Numbered from the stretch's first letter, positions 1 to 8,981 are shown. The stretch is DNA of 64,000 bases from Streptomyces rhizosphaerihabitans (GCF_025399795.1 NZ_JAODTZ010000051.1:1-64000), one strand, 5' to 3'. The notes: a model not told the origin generated them from the sequence alone. Numbers and translations: made by a program.

Positions 1-2
1 CG

Positions 3-74
3 GCGGTCGCGGGGGCACCCGGCCGCCTCGTCGCCACCCACCTGCCCGCGCCCGCGGAACACGCGCACAGGTGA
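3..74 (+). CDS. Possible C-terminal end of an unknown protein
   Basis: Reading from base 3 gives 23 sense codons and a TGA at 72-74 with G/C-rich third positions, so this may be the tail of a gene that begins before the window. The tail is Ala/Pro/His rich and matches no family I can name. It converges on nadE. Only the reading frame and codon use support it; it may equally be noncoding. Confidence 0.3.
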   Translation, partial: AVAGAPGRLVATHLPAPAEHAHR

Positions 75-234
75 GGACGCCTGACGGCGTCGCCTGACGG
101 CGGTGTCCCCGGCGGCGCGCCGCCGCCCGGCCGGGTGCGGCACCCTCGCCGGGCTGCCGCACCGGTTCGCCCCGCGCGGCCGGTAGCACCGGTCGGGGCG
201 TCGGACCCGGGGAGGTCAGCCGTCCCCGGGGAAG

Positions 235-2289
235 TCAGCCCTCCGACCCCGGGGGGTCGAAGCGGGCCAGGTCGCGCAGCCAGATGCGGGCCGAACTGTC
301 GGACGGCGCGCGCCAATCGCCGCGCGGTGAGAGCGAACCACCGGCCGAGACCTTCGGCCCGTTCGGCATGGCCGAGCGCTTGAACTGCGCGAACCCGAAG
401 AAGCGGCGGCAGAACACGTCCAGCCAGCGCCGGATCTCCGGCAGGTCGTACGCGACCCGTTCGGCCGCGGGGAAGCCCGGCGGCCAGGCACCCGCGTCGG
501 GGTCGTGCCACGCGTGCCAGGCCAGGAAGGCGATCTTCGACGGCCGGAAGCCGTAGCGCAGCACGTGGAAGAGGGTGAAGTCGTGCAGGGCGTACGGGCC
601 GATCTTCGACTCGGTGGACTGCATCTCCTCGCCCGGCACGAGCTCCGGGCTGATCTCGGTGTCGAGGATCGCGGCGAGCGTCCGGTCGGTGTCCTCGCCG
701 AACTGGTGGCTGCCGATGACCCAGCGGATCAGATGCTGGATCAGCGTCTTCGGCACACCCGAGTTGACGTTGTAGTGGCTCATCTGGTCGCCCACGCCGT
801 ACGTGGACCAGCCGAGCGCCAGCTCCGACAGGTCACCGGTCCCGAGCACGATGCCGCCGCGCTGGTTGGCGAGCCGGAACAGGTAGTCGGTGCGCAGTCC
901 GGCCTGCACGTTCTCGAAGGTGACGTCGTACACGGGCTCGCCGGAGGCGAAGGGGTGGCCCATCTCGTCCAGCATCAGCCGGGCGGTCGGCGTGATGTCC
1001 AGCTCGGCCGCCGTGACGCCGAGGGAGCGCATCAGCTCGTGCGCGTTGCCCTTGGTGTGGTCGCTGGTGGCGAAGCCGGGCAGGGTGAAGGCGAGGATGT
1101 CGCTGCGCGGGCGGCCCGCCCGGTCCATCGCGCGGGCGGCGACGATCAGCGCGTGCGTGGAGTCGAGACCGCCGGACACCCCGATGACCACCTTCGGGCC
1201 ACCGATCGCCGCGAGCCGCTGCTGGAGCCCCGCGACCTGGATGTTGTACGCCTCGTAGCAGTCCTGGGCCAGCCGGTCGGGGTCCGCGGGCACGAACGGG
1301 AAGCGCTCGATGCGGCGCCGCAGACCCAGGTCGCCGGCCGGCGGGTCGAGCCGGAACGACACCGTCCGGAAATCGGCGGTGCGGGTGGTGTGGGTACGCC
1401 GGTTGTCGTCGAAGCTGCCCGTCCGGCTCCGCTCCTGCCGCAGCAGGTCGAGGTCGACGTCCGCCACGGCGAACTGGTCGTCGAGCGGGAAGCGGTCCGA
1501 CTCGGCCAGCAGCGACCCGTTCTCGTAGATCATGGTCTGGCCGTCCCAGGACAGGTCGGTGGTCGACTCGCCCAGTCCGGCCGCCGCGTAGACGTACGCG
1601 GCGATGCAGCGTGAGGACGCCGAACGGCACATCAGCTTGCGGTCCTCGGCCCGGCCCACGGTGATCGGGCTGCCGGAGAGGTTGGCGAGGACGGTGGCGC
1701 CCGCCAGGGCCGCCTCGGCGCTCGGCGGCACCGGCACCCACATGTCCTCGCAGATCTCCGCGTGCAGTACGAGGCCCGGGACGTCGTCGGCGGCGAAGAG
1801 AAGGTCCACGCCGAACGGCACGGACTCACCGCCGACCCGGATCGTGCCGCCGCGCTCGTCGTCGCCCGCGGCGATCTGACGGCGTTCGTAGAACTCCCGG
1901 TAGTTCGGCGGGTACGACTTGGGTACGACACCGAGGACCCGGCCGCGGTGCACGACCACCGCGCAGTTGTAGACCCGGTTGCGGTGGCGCAGCGGGGCGC
2001 CCACGACCAGGACCGGCAGGAGTTCCGCCGACCCCGTCACCACCGCTCGGAGCGCCTCCTCGACCTGGTCGAGCAGCGCGTCCTGGAGGAGCAGGTCCTC
2101 GATCGAGTAGCCGCACAGTCCCATCTCCGGGAAGACGGCGACGGCGACACCCTCCCCGGCGCACCTGCGCGCCTGGCGCAGGACCGCCTCGGCGTTGGCG
2201 TGCGGGTCCGCGATGACGGTGTGGCCCGTGCAGGCGGCGACGCGTGCGAAGCCGTGCTGATAGAGCGACCGGAAGTTCAGAGGAGGCAC
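235..2289 (-). CDS. nadE: Glutamine-dependent NAD(+) synthetase
   Basis: Last step of NAD synthesis: amidation of nicotinic acid adenine dinucleotide with ammonia released from glutamine, in the cytoplasm. The N-terminal nitrilase-type glutaminase domain (about residues 5-285) shows the Glu-Lys-Cys triad: Glu55 in FPEMGLCGY, Lys124 in PKSYPPNYREFYE and Cys180 in EICEDMW. The C-terminal synthetase domain (about 345-650) carries the pyrophosphate loop SGGLDST at 372-378. The length of 684 residues is normal for two-domain enzymes. The start chosen is GTG at 2289, where homology to the family begins. No convincing Shine-Dalgarno precedes it, but TTACACT lies about 8 bases upstream, so a leaderless transcript is possible. 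An upstream in-frame start at 2346 would add 19 low-complexity residues and is less likely. Monocistronic; converges with nothing certain on its left. Confidence 0.95.
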   Translation of the reverse strand: MPPLNFRSLYQHGFARVAACTGHTVIADPHANAEAVLRQARRCAGEGVAVAVFPEMGLCGYSIEDLLLQDALLDQVEEALRAVVTGSAELLPVLVVGAPLRHRNRVYNCAVVVHRGRVLGVVPKSYPPNYREFYERRQIAAGDDERGGTIRVGGESVPFGVDLLFAADDVPGLVLHAEICEDMWVPVPPSAEAALAGATVLANLSGSPITVGRAEDRKLMCRSASSRCIAAYVYAAAGLGESTTDLSWDGQTMIYENGSLLAESDRFPLDDQFAVADVDLDLLRQERSRTGSFDDNRRTHTTRTADFRTVSFRLDPPAGDLGLRRRIERFPFVPADPDRLAQDCYEAYNIQVAGLQQRLAAIGGPKVVIGVSGGLDSTHALIVAARAMDRAGRPRSDILAFTLPGFATSDHTKGNAHELMRSLGVTAAELDITPTARLMLDEMGHPFASGEPVYDVTFENVQAGLRTDYLFRLANQRGGIVLGTGDLSELALGWSTYGVGDQMSHYNVNSGVPKTLIQHLIRWVIGSHQFGEDTDRTLAAILDTEISPELVPGEEMQSTESKIGPYALHDFTLFHVLRYGFRPSKIAFLAWHAWHDPDAGAWPPGFPAAERVAYDLPEIRRWLDVFCRRFFGFAQFKRSAMPNGPKVSAGGSLSPRGDWRAPSDSSARIWLRDLARFDPPGSEG

Positions 2290-2401
2290 CCGGCCAGTGT
2301 AATCGTCAGAGCGACGCGATGTGGTGCGGGGTGCGTGGCGGACCACCCTTCACGGCAGACGTCGGGTGCCCGGGGTGTCGGGAGGGGGCCCGGAGAACGC
2401 G

Positions 2402-2438
2402 CGATGCGCCCGCCTCCACTGGAGAGGCGGGCGCATCG
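2402..2438 (-). terminator. Hairpin terminator of the sedolisin gene
   Basis: A perfect 15-bp inverted repeat (2402-2416 with 2424-2438) with a 7-base loop lies 14 bases beyond the stop codon of the S53 protease gene. No U-tract follows, as is usual for Streptomyces. Confidence 0.8.
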
Positions 2439-2452
2439 TCCGAGAACGCCGG

Positions 2453-4393
2453 TCAGCGGCGGCTGAACGAGTCGACGTAGCCCGGGGCGGGGGAGCCCAC
2501 ACCGGTGACGTCGTCGTAGCCCTTCACGGCCTTCAGGGAGCTGTCCTTGCCGAGGCTGCGGACGGAGACGACCTGACCGTCCGCGGCGTCGAAGCCGTTC
2601 GCGAAGTCGACGCGCGCCACGGCGAGTCCGGAGCCCGTGGGGTTGTCCGTGACGTCGTGGTACGCCTTCGAACCGAACTTGGAGTAGATCGACGGGTTGG
2701 CGAAACCGATCGCCTTGCCGCCGCGCGCCTCCTGGGCGAGGGCCTGGACGGCCGCGATCACCGGAGCGGCCAGCGAGGTGCCGCCGATCCGGTACTCGCT
2801 GTACTGCTCCGTCCCGTCCGGGAAGGTCTGCGTCTGGCCGACCTTGAAACCGGTGTTGGGGTCGGCGATCGCCGAGATGTCCGGGACGACCCGGTTACCC
2901 GCGGCGTTGTTGGCCTTGGCCAGCGCGTTCGGGACGACACCCTTCTGGTAGAAGGGCTCCGCCACGGTCTTGCTGGTGCCACCGCCCGCACCCGAGGTGA
3001 ACGCGCCCGGGAACCCGGTCCAGCTCTTGCCGTCCGTGGACAGCGCGGCCTTCTCGGTGCCCCAGCCGGTCTCCCACAGGTACTTGTCGCCCTTGCCGAC
3101 TGCCAGCGAGGTACCGCCGACCGCCGTCACCCACGCCGAGTTGGCCGGGGTGTCGACCTGCTTCGTCCCGGTGTTGGCGACCTCGTCGCCGTTGTCACCG
3201 GAGGAGAAGTAGAAGCCGATGCCCTCGACCGCGCCGAACTGGAAGGTCTGGTCGTAGGCCGCCGCGAGGTCCGGGGTCTGGTTGGCCTCGATGTCGCCCC
3301 ACGAGTTGGAGACGATGTCGGCCAGGTGCCCGTCGACGATCTTGTTGAGCGAGGCGAGCAGATCGTCGTCGTAGCAGGAGGCGGCACCCACGTACGTGAT
3401 GCTCGCGTCCGGCGCGACGGCGTGCACGGCCTCGACGTCGAGGGTCTCCTCGCCGTACCAGCCCGCCGCCCCGCACTCCTCGGTCTTCGTGTACGACTTG
3501 GGCAGCACCTGACGCAGCTGGCCGCTGGTGTACGCGGCGTCGCCGTGCTTCCCGGCGTAGGTGGCCGCGTCGAACGCGATGGTCGGCGAGGCGTACGCGT
3601 CGGTGATGGCGACCCGTACGTTCTTGCCGGTGCGCTTGCCCGCTCCGTACGCCGCGCGCAGCTGCTTGCCCGTGTAACCCTGGACGGCGTACGGGATCTT
3701 CTTCCCGTACGCGTTGGGCAGGGTGCTCGCGACGTTCGAGCCGTAGTACGAGGAGAACGGCCCGGAGTTCTTGAACACCGCGTCCGGAGGCGGCAGTTGA
3801 TCGGCGTGCTGTGCCTTGTGCGGCGCGTTGTCCAGGCCGGTGACGGTCAGGACGGCGCCGTTCAGGGCGGCGGGCGCGGAAGCCGTCTTCGACGGCGCCC
3901 GGTAAGTCTTCTTGCCCTTGGTGTAGTTGTGCAGCTGGGTGGCGAACGCCTTCTCGGCGGCGGCCACGTCGCCGGTCACCGAGACGTAGTGCTGCGTCGT
4001 TCCGGTGACCTTCAGGCCCGCCGACTTCAGCCAAGAGGTCACCGCGGTGACCTGGGCCTTGGTGGCGCCGAAACGTGCCTGCGCCTTCTTGGCGCTGAGG
4101 TATTTCCCGTACGAAGCCGAGTGCGGGTCGGACACGGACCTGGCGTACGCGGCCAGACCCTTGGCGTCCCGTCCGGCGAAGTACACCCGGGCCGAGACCT
4201 GGGAGCTGTCGGACGCCGCTCCCTTGTCCGCCTTGGCGGTCGCCCACGCGGGCCTGGTGCCCGCGAGGGTGTCCCGGCTCGGGCCGTCCGTGGCGTGGGC
4301 CGCGGGTATGCCGAGCGCCAGCGCACCGGCGAGCAGAGGCAGTGTCGCCGCCAAGCTCACTCCGGCGCGCGCGGTGGCGCGGTTGGATCTCAT
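2453..4393 (-). CDS. Secreted S53 (sedolisin/kumamolisin-like) serine-carboxyl protease
   Basis: Exported peptidase of the Ser-Glu-Asp type, active at low pH in characterised relatives. A Tat/Sec-like signal peptide covers residues 1-35 (charged start, hydrophobic core, cleavage near AHA-TD). The activation propeptide domain spans about 55-190. The catalytic domain shows GEETLDVE with Glu315 and Asp319 in the E-xxx-D spacing of the family, and the nucleophile Ser540 in GGTSLAAP. The C-terminus (FDAADGQVV to VTGVGSPAPGYVD) contains the usual calcium-site region. At 646 residues it is normal for a pro-enzyme. ATG 4393 is preceded by GGGGG at five to six bases. It is divergent from the sigma-factor operon across a 250-bp promoter region. 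It is probably made as a zymogen that cuts itself outside the cell. Substrate specificity cannot be told from sequence. Confidence 0.93.
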   Translation of the reverse strand: MRSNRATARAGVSLAATLPLLAGALALGIPAAHATDGPSRDTLAGTRPAWATAKADKGAASDSSQVSARVYFAGRDAKGLAAYARSVSDPHSASYGKYLSAKKAQARFGATKAQVTAVTSWLKSAGLKVTGTTQHYVSVTGDVAAAEKAFATQLHNYTKGKKTYRAPSKTASAPAALNGAVLTVTGLDNAPHKAQHADQLPPPDAVFKNSGPFSSYYGSNVASTLPNAYGKKIPYAVQGYTGKQLRAAYGAGKRTGKNVRVAITDAYASPTIAFDAATYAGKHGDAAYTSGQLRQVLPKSYTKTEECGAAGWYGEETLDVEAVHAVAPDASITYVGAASCYDDDLLASLNKIVDGHLADIVSNSWGDIEANQTPDLAAAYDQTFQFGAVEGIGFYFSSGDNGDEVANTGTKQVDTPANSAWVTAVGGTSLAVGKGDKYLWETGWGTEKAALSTDGKSWTGFPGAFTSGAGGGTSKTVAEPFYQKGVVPNALAKANNAAGNRVVPDISAIADPNTGFKVGQTQTFPDGTEQYSEYRIGGTSLAAPVIAAVQALAQEARGGKAIGFANPSIYSKFGSKAYHDVTDNPTGSGLAVARVDFANGFDAADGQVVSVRSLGKDSSLKAVKGYDDVTGVGSPAPGYVDSFSRR

Positions 4394-4697
4394 AGAACCC
4401 CCTGCGATGCGGTTCGTCGCATGTAGTGGTTGGTCGGTGATCCACGCGAGAGCCTCACGTCCTGCCGGAGCGTGAGGAATGGATCACAGATGGGGGTCAC
4501 TCTTTCGGTGAACCGTTCATGCCAGGGGAATGAAAAAGCCAAGGAAAGACCAAGTGGCCGCGATTGGCGATCATTTGGGATGGTTTGGAGTGGACCCTTG
4601 CGCATAGTCAAGGGTTTTCCCTCTATCCCGTTCCGGGGTCTGTGAAGAGGTGCCCGGCTTCTGTAAGCGGATCGAGTCCCCGGGGCGTGTTGGGGGT

Positions 4698-5198
4698 GTG
4701 AAGGAGCTGGAGTTCGAAGAGTTCTACCGGAGCGGGCGGGACGTCTGCCTGCGGGCGGTCCTCGCCGCGGTGGGCGACCGTCAGCTGGCCGAGGACCTCG
4801 TGGCCGAGGCGTTCGCCAGGGCCTGGGCGGCCTGGCCCCGGGTCCGCGGTCACCCCGCCCCCCGCGCGTGGATCGTCAGGACGGCGCTCAACACCCGTAT
4901 CTCGTGGTGGCGTCGGCGACGGCACGAGGTCGCGCTCGGCGACCACGACGGCCGGGACGGCGCGGCCATGGAGTCCGGCGGCGCCGGACTCGACCCCGCG
5001 CTGCTGGCCGTACTGCGCGAACTGCCGCGCAGACAGCGGGAGGTCGTCGCCCTGCGGGTCTTCCTCGACCTCGACACGGCGACCACGGCGAAGACCCTCG
5101 GGATCGCTCCCGGAACCGTCACCGCCCATCTGGCACGGGCCGTCGGGACACTCCGCGGCCACCTCGTCACCCTCGACACACCGGAGGCAGGATCATGA
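4698..5198 (+). CDS. ECF-type RNA polymerase sigma factor (SigE-like family)
   Basis: Directs RNA polymerase to a small, unknown promoter set. Sigma region 2 covers about residues 3-70 (EFEEFYRSGRD, QLAEDLVAEAFARAWAAWPRV) and region 4 covers about 100-155 (LRELPRRQREVVALRVFLDL, helix-turn-helix TAKTLGIAPGTVTAHLARA). The 166-residue length fits the short SigE-type ECF group. GTG 4698 was chosen because homology starts two residues later; GTG 4650 would add 16 unlike residues. Neither start has a well-spaced Shine-Dalgarno. The TGA overlaps the ATG of the next gene (ATGA), so the two are translationally coupled and the partner probably controls the sigma factor. Confidence 0.88.
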   Translation: MKELEFEEFYRSGRDVCLRAVLAAVGDRQLAEDLVAEAFARAWAAWPRVRGHPAPRAWIVRTALNTRISWWRRRRHEVALGDHDGRDGAAMESGGAGLDPALLAVLRELPRRQREVVALRVFLDLDTATTAKTLGIAPGTVTAHLARAVGTLRGHLVTLDTPEAGS

Positions 5199-5833
5199 AC
5201 GGAACCGACGACGACAGGGACGTCCTGGACGCGCTGAGGGGCTCCCTCGACGACATCACCATGGCGGTGCCCGTCGAGCGGATCGTGGCCGAGGGCCGCG
5301 CGGCCCGGCGGCGGCGCCGCCGGGTGGCCGTCGCGGCCGTGGGCGTCACCGCGGCCGCCGGCCTCGCGCTCGGCGCGCCGGGCTACGGCCACCCGTCCAC
5401 CGCGCCGCCCACGGGCGGGAACACCGAGGCCGTCGCGTTCACCGTCGCCAAGCGCTCGGACGGCACGGTCGCGGTGACCTGGACCAAGGAGCAGTACTTC
5501 AAGAACCCGGCGGGACTCCAGAAGGCGCTGCGCGCGGCGGGATTCCCCGTCCTCGTGAAGACCGGGGTGTTCTGCAAGGGCCCGGACGACCACACACAGG
5601 TCGACAAGCACGGCTCCGGACCAGGGGTCGACAAGGTCGTCGAGCGGGAGCGGCGCGGCGACGGCACCGTCGTCTTCATCTACGACCCGGCGGCCATGCC
5701 GGCCCACACCCAGCTCTTCATCGGCTACCTGAACAAGGCCCAGCTCGCCGTCACCCACGGCCGGCCCGGCTCGATGGAACGGCTCGTACCGACCGGCGTC
5801 ACCCTGAAGTGCGGTACGGACTGGCGCGGTTGA
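5195..5833 (+). CDS. Putative membrane partner (anti-sigma-like) of the upstream sigma factor
   Basis: 212 residues. A cytoplasmic N-terminus (1-45) with an acidic helix and an Arg cluster (AARRRRRRVAV) is followed by one transmembrane helix at about 47-68 and an extracytoplasmic domain of about 140 residues with two cysteines (VFCKGPDD and LKCGTDW) that could pair. No zinc-binding HxxxCxxC motif is visible, so it is not a ZAS-type anti-sigma factor. Overlap with the sigma gene, single membrane span and N-terminal cytoplasmic segment suggest that it holds or signals to the sigma factor; this is inference from context. Shine-Dalgarno GGAGG lies nine bases before ATG 5195. Confidence 0.75.
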   Translation: MNGTDDDRDVLDALRGSLDDITMAVPVERIVAEGRAARRRRRRVAVAAVGVTAAAGLALGAPGYGHPSTAPPTGGNTEAVAFTVAKRSDGTVAVTWTKEQYFKNPAGLQKALRAAGFPVLVKTGVFCKGPDDHTQVDKHGSGPGVDKVVERERRGDGTVVFIYDPAAMPAHTQLFIGYLNKAQLAVTHGRPGSMERLVPTGVTLKCGTDWRG

Positions 5834-5852
5834 CCATGCGGCGGAGGGGGTG

Positions 5853-5883
5853 AACGGGTCCGGGGCGCTGCCCCGGACCCGTT
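5853..5883. terminator. Bidirectional terminator hairpin
   Basis: Perfect 14-bp stem (5853-5866 with 5870-5883) and 3-base loop between the convergent sigma-partner and DUF305 genes; it can serve both. Confidence 0.8.
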
Positions 5884-5913
5884 CCACATCCCGGCGCGCA
5901 GACCGGCCGGGTC

Positions 5914-6537
5914 CTAGTCGCGCGCCTTCGCGCCCCGCTCCTTCAGCATGTCCGCCATCAGTTTGATCTCCGACTGCTGGGCGGCGACCATGCCCTGCGC
6001 GAGCCGCTTCTCCACGCCGACGGTGCACTTGGCGACACAGCCCTCGGCCATGTGGACACCGCCCTTGTGGTGGTCGGTCATCAGCTGGAGGTAGAAGACC
6101 TCGGCCTGCTTCCCGTTGAGCGCCCCGAGCCGCTTCATCTCGGTGTCGGTGGCCATGCCCGGCATCAGCGAGCCGTCCTCGCCGGACGCCATGTCACCCA
6201 TGCCCATCCAGGTCATCGGCGCGTCCGAGGAAACCTTCGGCAGCTCCCACAGGTCGAGCCAGCCGAGCAGCATGCCGCGCTGATTGGCCTGCGTCTGCGC
6301 GATGTCGTACGCGAGACGCCGTACCTCCACGTCCTTGGTGCGGTCCCGCACGATGTACGACATCTCGACGGCCTGCTGGTGGTGGACCGCCATGTCCCGG
6401 GCGAAGCCCGCGTCCGCCGAGTCCGCGGCGGGCGCCCGGGTCCCGGAGTCGTCGCCGGCGGCGACCGCGTACGTGATCGTTCCGGCCGCGACGAGCACGG
6501 CCGCCGCGGCGCCCGCGATCCACCCGACGTGCCTCAC
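5914..6537 (-). CDS. DUF305 family exported protein
   Basis: 207 residues. An N-terminal hydrophobic stretch (4-28) acts as signal or anchor; the rest lies outside the membrane. Two His-rich metal-site-like motifs typical of DUF305/CopM-like proteins are present: MAVHHQQAVEMS near residue 50 and TDHHKGGVHMAEGC near 154, with two Cys (GCVAKC) after the second. Characterised relatives bind copper, so a metal-binding role outside the membrane is plausible. GTG 6537 overlaps the TGA of the DUF3105 gene (GTGA), so both form one translationally coupled operon; this pairing is common in actinobacteria. Function is not proven by sequence. Confidence 0.88.
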   Translation of the reverse strand: MRHVGWIAGAAAAVLVAAGTITYAVAAGDDSGTRAPAADSADAGFARDMAVHHQQAVEMSYIVRDRTKDVEVRRLAYDIAQTQANQRGMLLGWLDLWELPKVSSDAPMTWMGMGDMASGEDGSLMPGMATDTEMKRLGALNGKQAEVFYLQLMTDHHKGGVHMAEGCVAKCTVGVEKRLAQGMVAAQQSEIKLMADMLKERGAKARD

Positions 6538-7205
6538 TGGGACAGACCGTTGGTGCAGGCCGCGCCCGGCTCGGGCGTCTGCTTGCCCTGGACGAACTCG
6601 GAGAAGAACGCGTCGACGTTCTTGTCGCCCGCGCCGGTCACCGTGCGCTGCTTGCCCCAGGCGCTCAGCATGATCGGGTCCTTCTGGTCCTCGACCGGGC
6701 TCATCAGCGTGTACGGGGTCTTCTTGACCTTCGCCGCGAGCGCCTTCACATCGGCGTCGGACGCCTTGCTGTTGTACGTCACCCAGACCGCGCCGTGCTC
6801 CAGGGAGTGCACGGCGTTCATGTTGTTGACCGCCTTGGCGTAGACGTCGCCGTTGCAGTTCATCCAGACCTGGTTGTGGTCACCGCCGACCGGCGGCTCC
6901 ATCGGGTACGTCACGGTCTTCGCGACGTGGTTGCGCGCCAGCGTGCCCTTCCAGGTCTTCACCCCGTCCGTGCCCGTGACGAAGTGCCCCGACGCCGCCT
7001 TCGAGTCGCTCGCCGTGTCCTTCTTGCCGTCGTCCGACTGCGACCGGACAAGCACGACACCACCGGCGACGAGACCGGCGACGACGACCGCACTGGCCGC
7101 TACCACGAGGATCCGGTTACGCCGGTCACGGGCGCGCTCGGCACGGCGCAGCTCCTCGATGCGCGCCTTGCGCGATCCGGTGCTGGTGTTCTTGGCGGAA
7201 CCCAT
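6534..7205 (-). CDS. DUF3105 family membrane-anchored protein
   Basis: 223 residues. A basic cytoplasmic start (KARIEELRRAERARDRRNR) is followed by one membrane helix at about 32-54 and an outside domain of DUF3105 type with conserved PPVGGDHNQVWMNCNGDVY and HSLEHGAVWVTY. The paired His residues and the two Cys (NCNG, GAACTNG) suggest a metal or redox site, but this is inference. ATG 7205 has AGGA eight bases upstream. It is first in a two-gene operon with the DUF305 gene, which overlaps its stop codon. Divergent from nsrR across about 205 bp. Confidence 0.88.
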   Translation of the reverse strand: MGSAKNTSTGSRKARIEELRRAERARDRRNRILVVAASAVVVAGLVAGGVVLVRSQSDDGKKDTASDSKAASGHFVTGTDGVKTWKGTLARNHVAKTVTYPMEPPVGGDHNQVWMNCNGDVYAKAVNNMNAVHSLEHGAVWVTYNSKASDADVKALAAKVKKTPYTLMSPVEDQKDPIMLSAWGKQRTVTGAGDKNVDAFFSEFVQGKQTPEPGAACTNGLSQ

Positions 7206-7372
7206 GGTGAGTCCTTATCGGGATGGGACGGTCGGGTTCGCCGATCGTAATCGGGAAGGGAGGGTCGTCGGCAAGAAGGGCACGGGATTGGCCGAAGAAG
7301 GGGGTGGCGGACGCGGGCGGGGTGCGCTCCGACGGCGGTCGGCCGGAGCGTGTCCGACGGGGCCGGCCAGAA

Positions 7373-7395
7373 AATTTGAACCGAAGATGCGCATT
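7373..7395 (+). promoter_or_regulatory. Degenerate NsrR-type operator before nsrR
   Basis: The right half AGATGC (7385-7390) and left TTG (7376-7378) line up with the perfect site upstream of hmpA, with the other positions degenerate. It lies 16 to 38 bases before the nsrR ATG, a position fit for weak autoregulation. Confidence 0.4.
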
Positions 7396-7410
7396 ACCTA
7401 CGCTGTCGGT

Positions 7411-7845
7411 ATGCGGTTGCTGCGCTCCACCGACCTGGCCCTTCGCGTCCTGATGCGACTGGCCGTCGCCGACGACTCGACGCCCACCACGCGCGAGGTC
7501 GCGGACGACATGCGGGTCCCCTACACGCACGCCGCCAAGGTCGTCGCCGAACTCCAGCACCTCGGGCTGCTCGATGCCCGGCGCGGCAGGGGAGGCGGTC
7601 TCACGCTCACCGGGAAGGGGCGCGGCGCCTCCGTCGGCGCGATCGTGCGCTCCTTCGAAGGCGAAGGCGACGTCGTCGAATGCGAGGGGGCCACGCCGTG
7701 CCCGCTCATCTCCGCATGCCGGCTGCGGGGTGCACTGCGACGGGCCCAGGAGGCCTTCTACGCCTCTCTGGACCCGCTGACCATCGCCGACGTCGTGGCC
7801 GAGCCGACGGGGCCCGTGCTGCTCGGCATCAGCCGCAGGCCTTAG
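7411..7845 (+). CDS. nsrR: NsrR, Rrf2-family [4Fe-4S] nitric oxide sensor and repressor
   Basis: Winged-helix repressor that loses DNA binding when nitric oxide attacks its iron-sulfur cluster. 144 residues, the normal length. The helix-turn-helix lies at about 27-55. The three cluster cysteines occur as C-x5-C-x5-C in VECEGATPCPLISACRL, and Asp8 (STDLALRV), the fourth ligand described for S. coelicolor NsrR, is present. These residues separate it from IscR-like and RsrR-like Rrf2 proteins. The start ATG 7411 gives the conserved N-terminus MRLLRSTDLALRVLMRLAV; no strong Shine-Dalgarno is seen. Its likely target hmpA is 1.4 kb away with a perfect operator. Confidence 0.92.
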   Translation: MRLLRSTDLALRVLMRLAVADDSTPTTREVADDMRVPYTHAAKVVAELQHLGLLDARRGRGGGLTLTGKGRGASVGAIVRSFEGEGDVVECEGATPCPLISACRLRGALRRAQEAFYASLDPLTIADVVAEPTGPVLLGISRRP

Positions 7846-8204
7846 CGGCCCGGCCTGCCGGTCGGGTCGTTCCCGCTTCCCTGCGGGCTGCTGCGCCCCG
7901 CTCCGTCCTCGGCCGGGCTGGTGATCGGGCCGGGTTGGTCGAGCCGGGCTCGGCCTGGCTCGGCTACGGGCCTGGCTACGCCATCTGCCCGGGTTTGCCT
8001 CCGGCCCGGCTCCGCTATCGGCCCGGCTCAGCGCCTTGCACCGCTACCTGCCCGGTTTTGCCTCGGCGCCCGGCTCCGTCTCCGGCGGGTTTTTCCTCTG
8101 GCCCGCTCCGCCTCCGGCCCGGGGCGGGCTCCATGGCCGTGCTCGCCATACCGGCGCGGCGCGCGGGCATGGAGAGGGCGGCGCGGCGCGGGCGGCACGT
8201 CCGG
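7846..8204. other. 359-bp gap with degenerate CCCGGCTC(C/G)G repeats
   Basis: No supported gene. The stretch 7910-8130 is built from many imperfect copies of a short GGCCCGGCTCCG/GCCTGGCTCGG theme spaced 15-30 bases apart. It is downstream of nsrR and downstream of the opposite-strand DUF4232 gene, so it may carry terminators for both, but no single clean hairpin stands out. Confidence 0.4.
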
Positions 8205-8981
8205 TCAGGACTGGGTGTCCGCGGCTTTCATGGAGCTGACGGCGTCCGCGATCGTGCTGCGGTACAGGCCCAGCTTCGGCTTCAGTACGAGCGCGCCCGA
8301 GCCGAGAGGGAAGTTGTGCGTGTCGGCGTTGGGCATGTGGTCGCCGTCGGCCAGGACGTTCAGCTCGTCGATACCGGAGACGGTGCCGGTGGTCGCCCCG
8401 CTGGGGTCGACGTCGATGACGGCGTAGGCGGTCTGTCCTGCGTACACCGGGTAGGCGGGGGCCCCGCCGAGCCCGCTCGGGATCAGGGGCTTGACGTTCT
8501 TGCCGCCCTGGGCGCTCGCCTGGTCGAGGTAGACCCGCGGGTAGTAGCTCAGCCCGCAGGAGCTCGCGCCGTTGTTGCGTACGGCGATCACGCGCTGGCT
8601 GGACGCGCCGTCCCTGGTGGTCACGTTCACCGAGACCTGCCCGCCGGAGCACGGGTGCTTGTATGCGTAGCTGTCGCTGGTCGCGTTGCCACCGCCGGCA
8701 CCCGTGGTGGTTCCGGAGCCCGAGCCCGACTTCGAGCCCGAGGCCGACTTCGAGCCCGAACCGGTCGAGCTCTTCGAGGTGGAGGAACCGCCCGTGGTGC
8801 CGGTCGTGCTGCCGGTGTTCGCCGCGGATGCCGTCGCGGAGGCGTCCTGCGCGGTGCCGCCGGTCTCCGGGCCCGAGGACTTCGTACCGGATCCGTCGGG
8901 CCCGCAGGCGGTGAGGGCCAGGGCGAGCAGGGCCGTGGTCGTGGCGGTGAGGAGCGTGGTGCGGTTACGGATGGTGCTCAC
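8205..8981 (-). CDS. DUF4232 domain lipoprotein
   Basis: 258 residues. Lipoprotein signal with lipobox LTAC, lipidated Cys26, then a long Gly/Ser/Thr-rich linker to about residue 100 containing repeated SGSKS-like units, then a DUF4232 beta-sandwich (about 115-250) with Cys in the KHPCSGGQVSV and GASSCGLSYYP segments that may form a disulfide. It would be anchored on the outer face of the membrane. GTG 8981 has GGGGGATC upstream. No partner gene is apparent; it lies between nsrR and hmpA but on the hmpA strand with its own promoter region, and I see no reason to tie it to nitric oxide defence. Confidence 0.88.
   Translation of the reverse strand: MSTIRNRTTLLTATTTALLALALTACGPDGSGTKSSGPETGGTAQDASATASAANTGSTTGTTGGSSTSKSSTGSGSKSASGSKSGSGSGTTTGAGGGNATSDSYAYKHPCSGGQVSVNVTTRDGASSQRVIAVRNNGASSCGLSYYPRVYLDQASAQGGKNVKPLIPSGLGGAPAYPVYAGQTAYAVIDVDPSGATTGTVSGIDELNVLADGDHMPNADTHNFPLGSGALVLKPKLGLYRSTIADAVSSMKAADTQS

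Noticed and set aside
2321..4426. 701-codon + frame opposite the sedolisin gene
   Set aside because: Arg/Val/Gly-rich shadow of a protein with clear S53 motifs.
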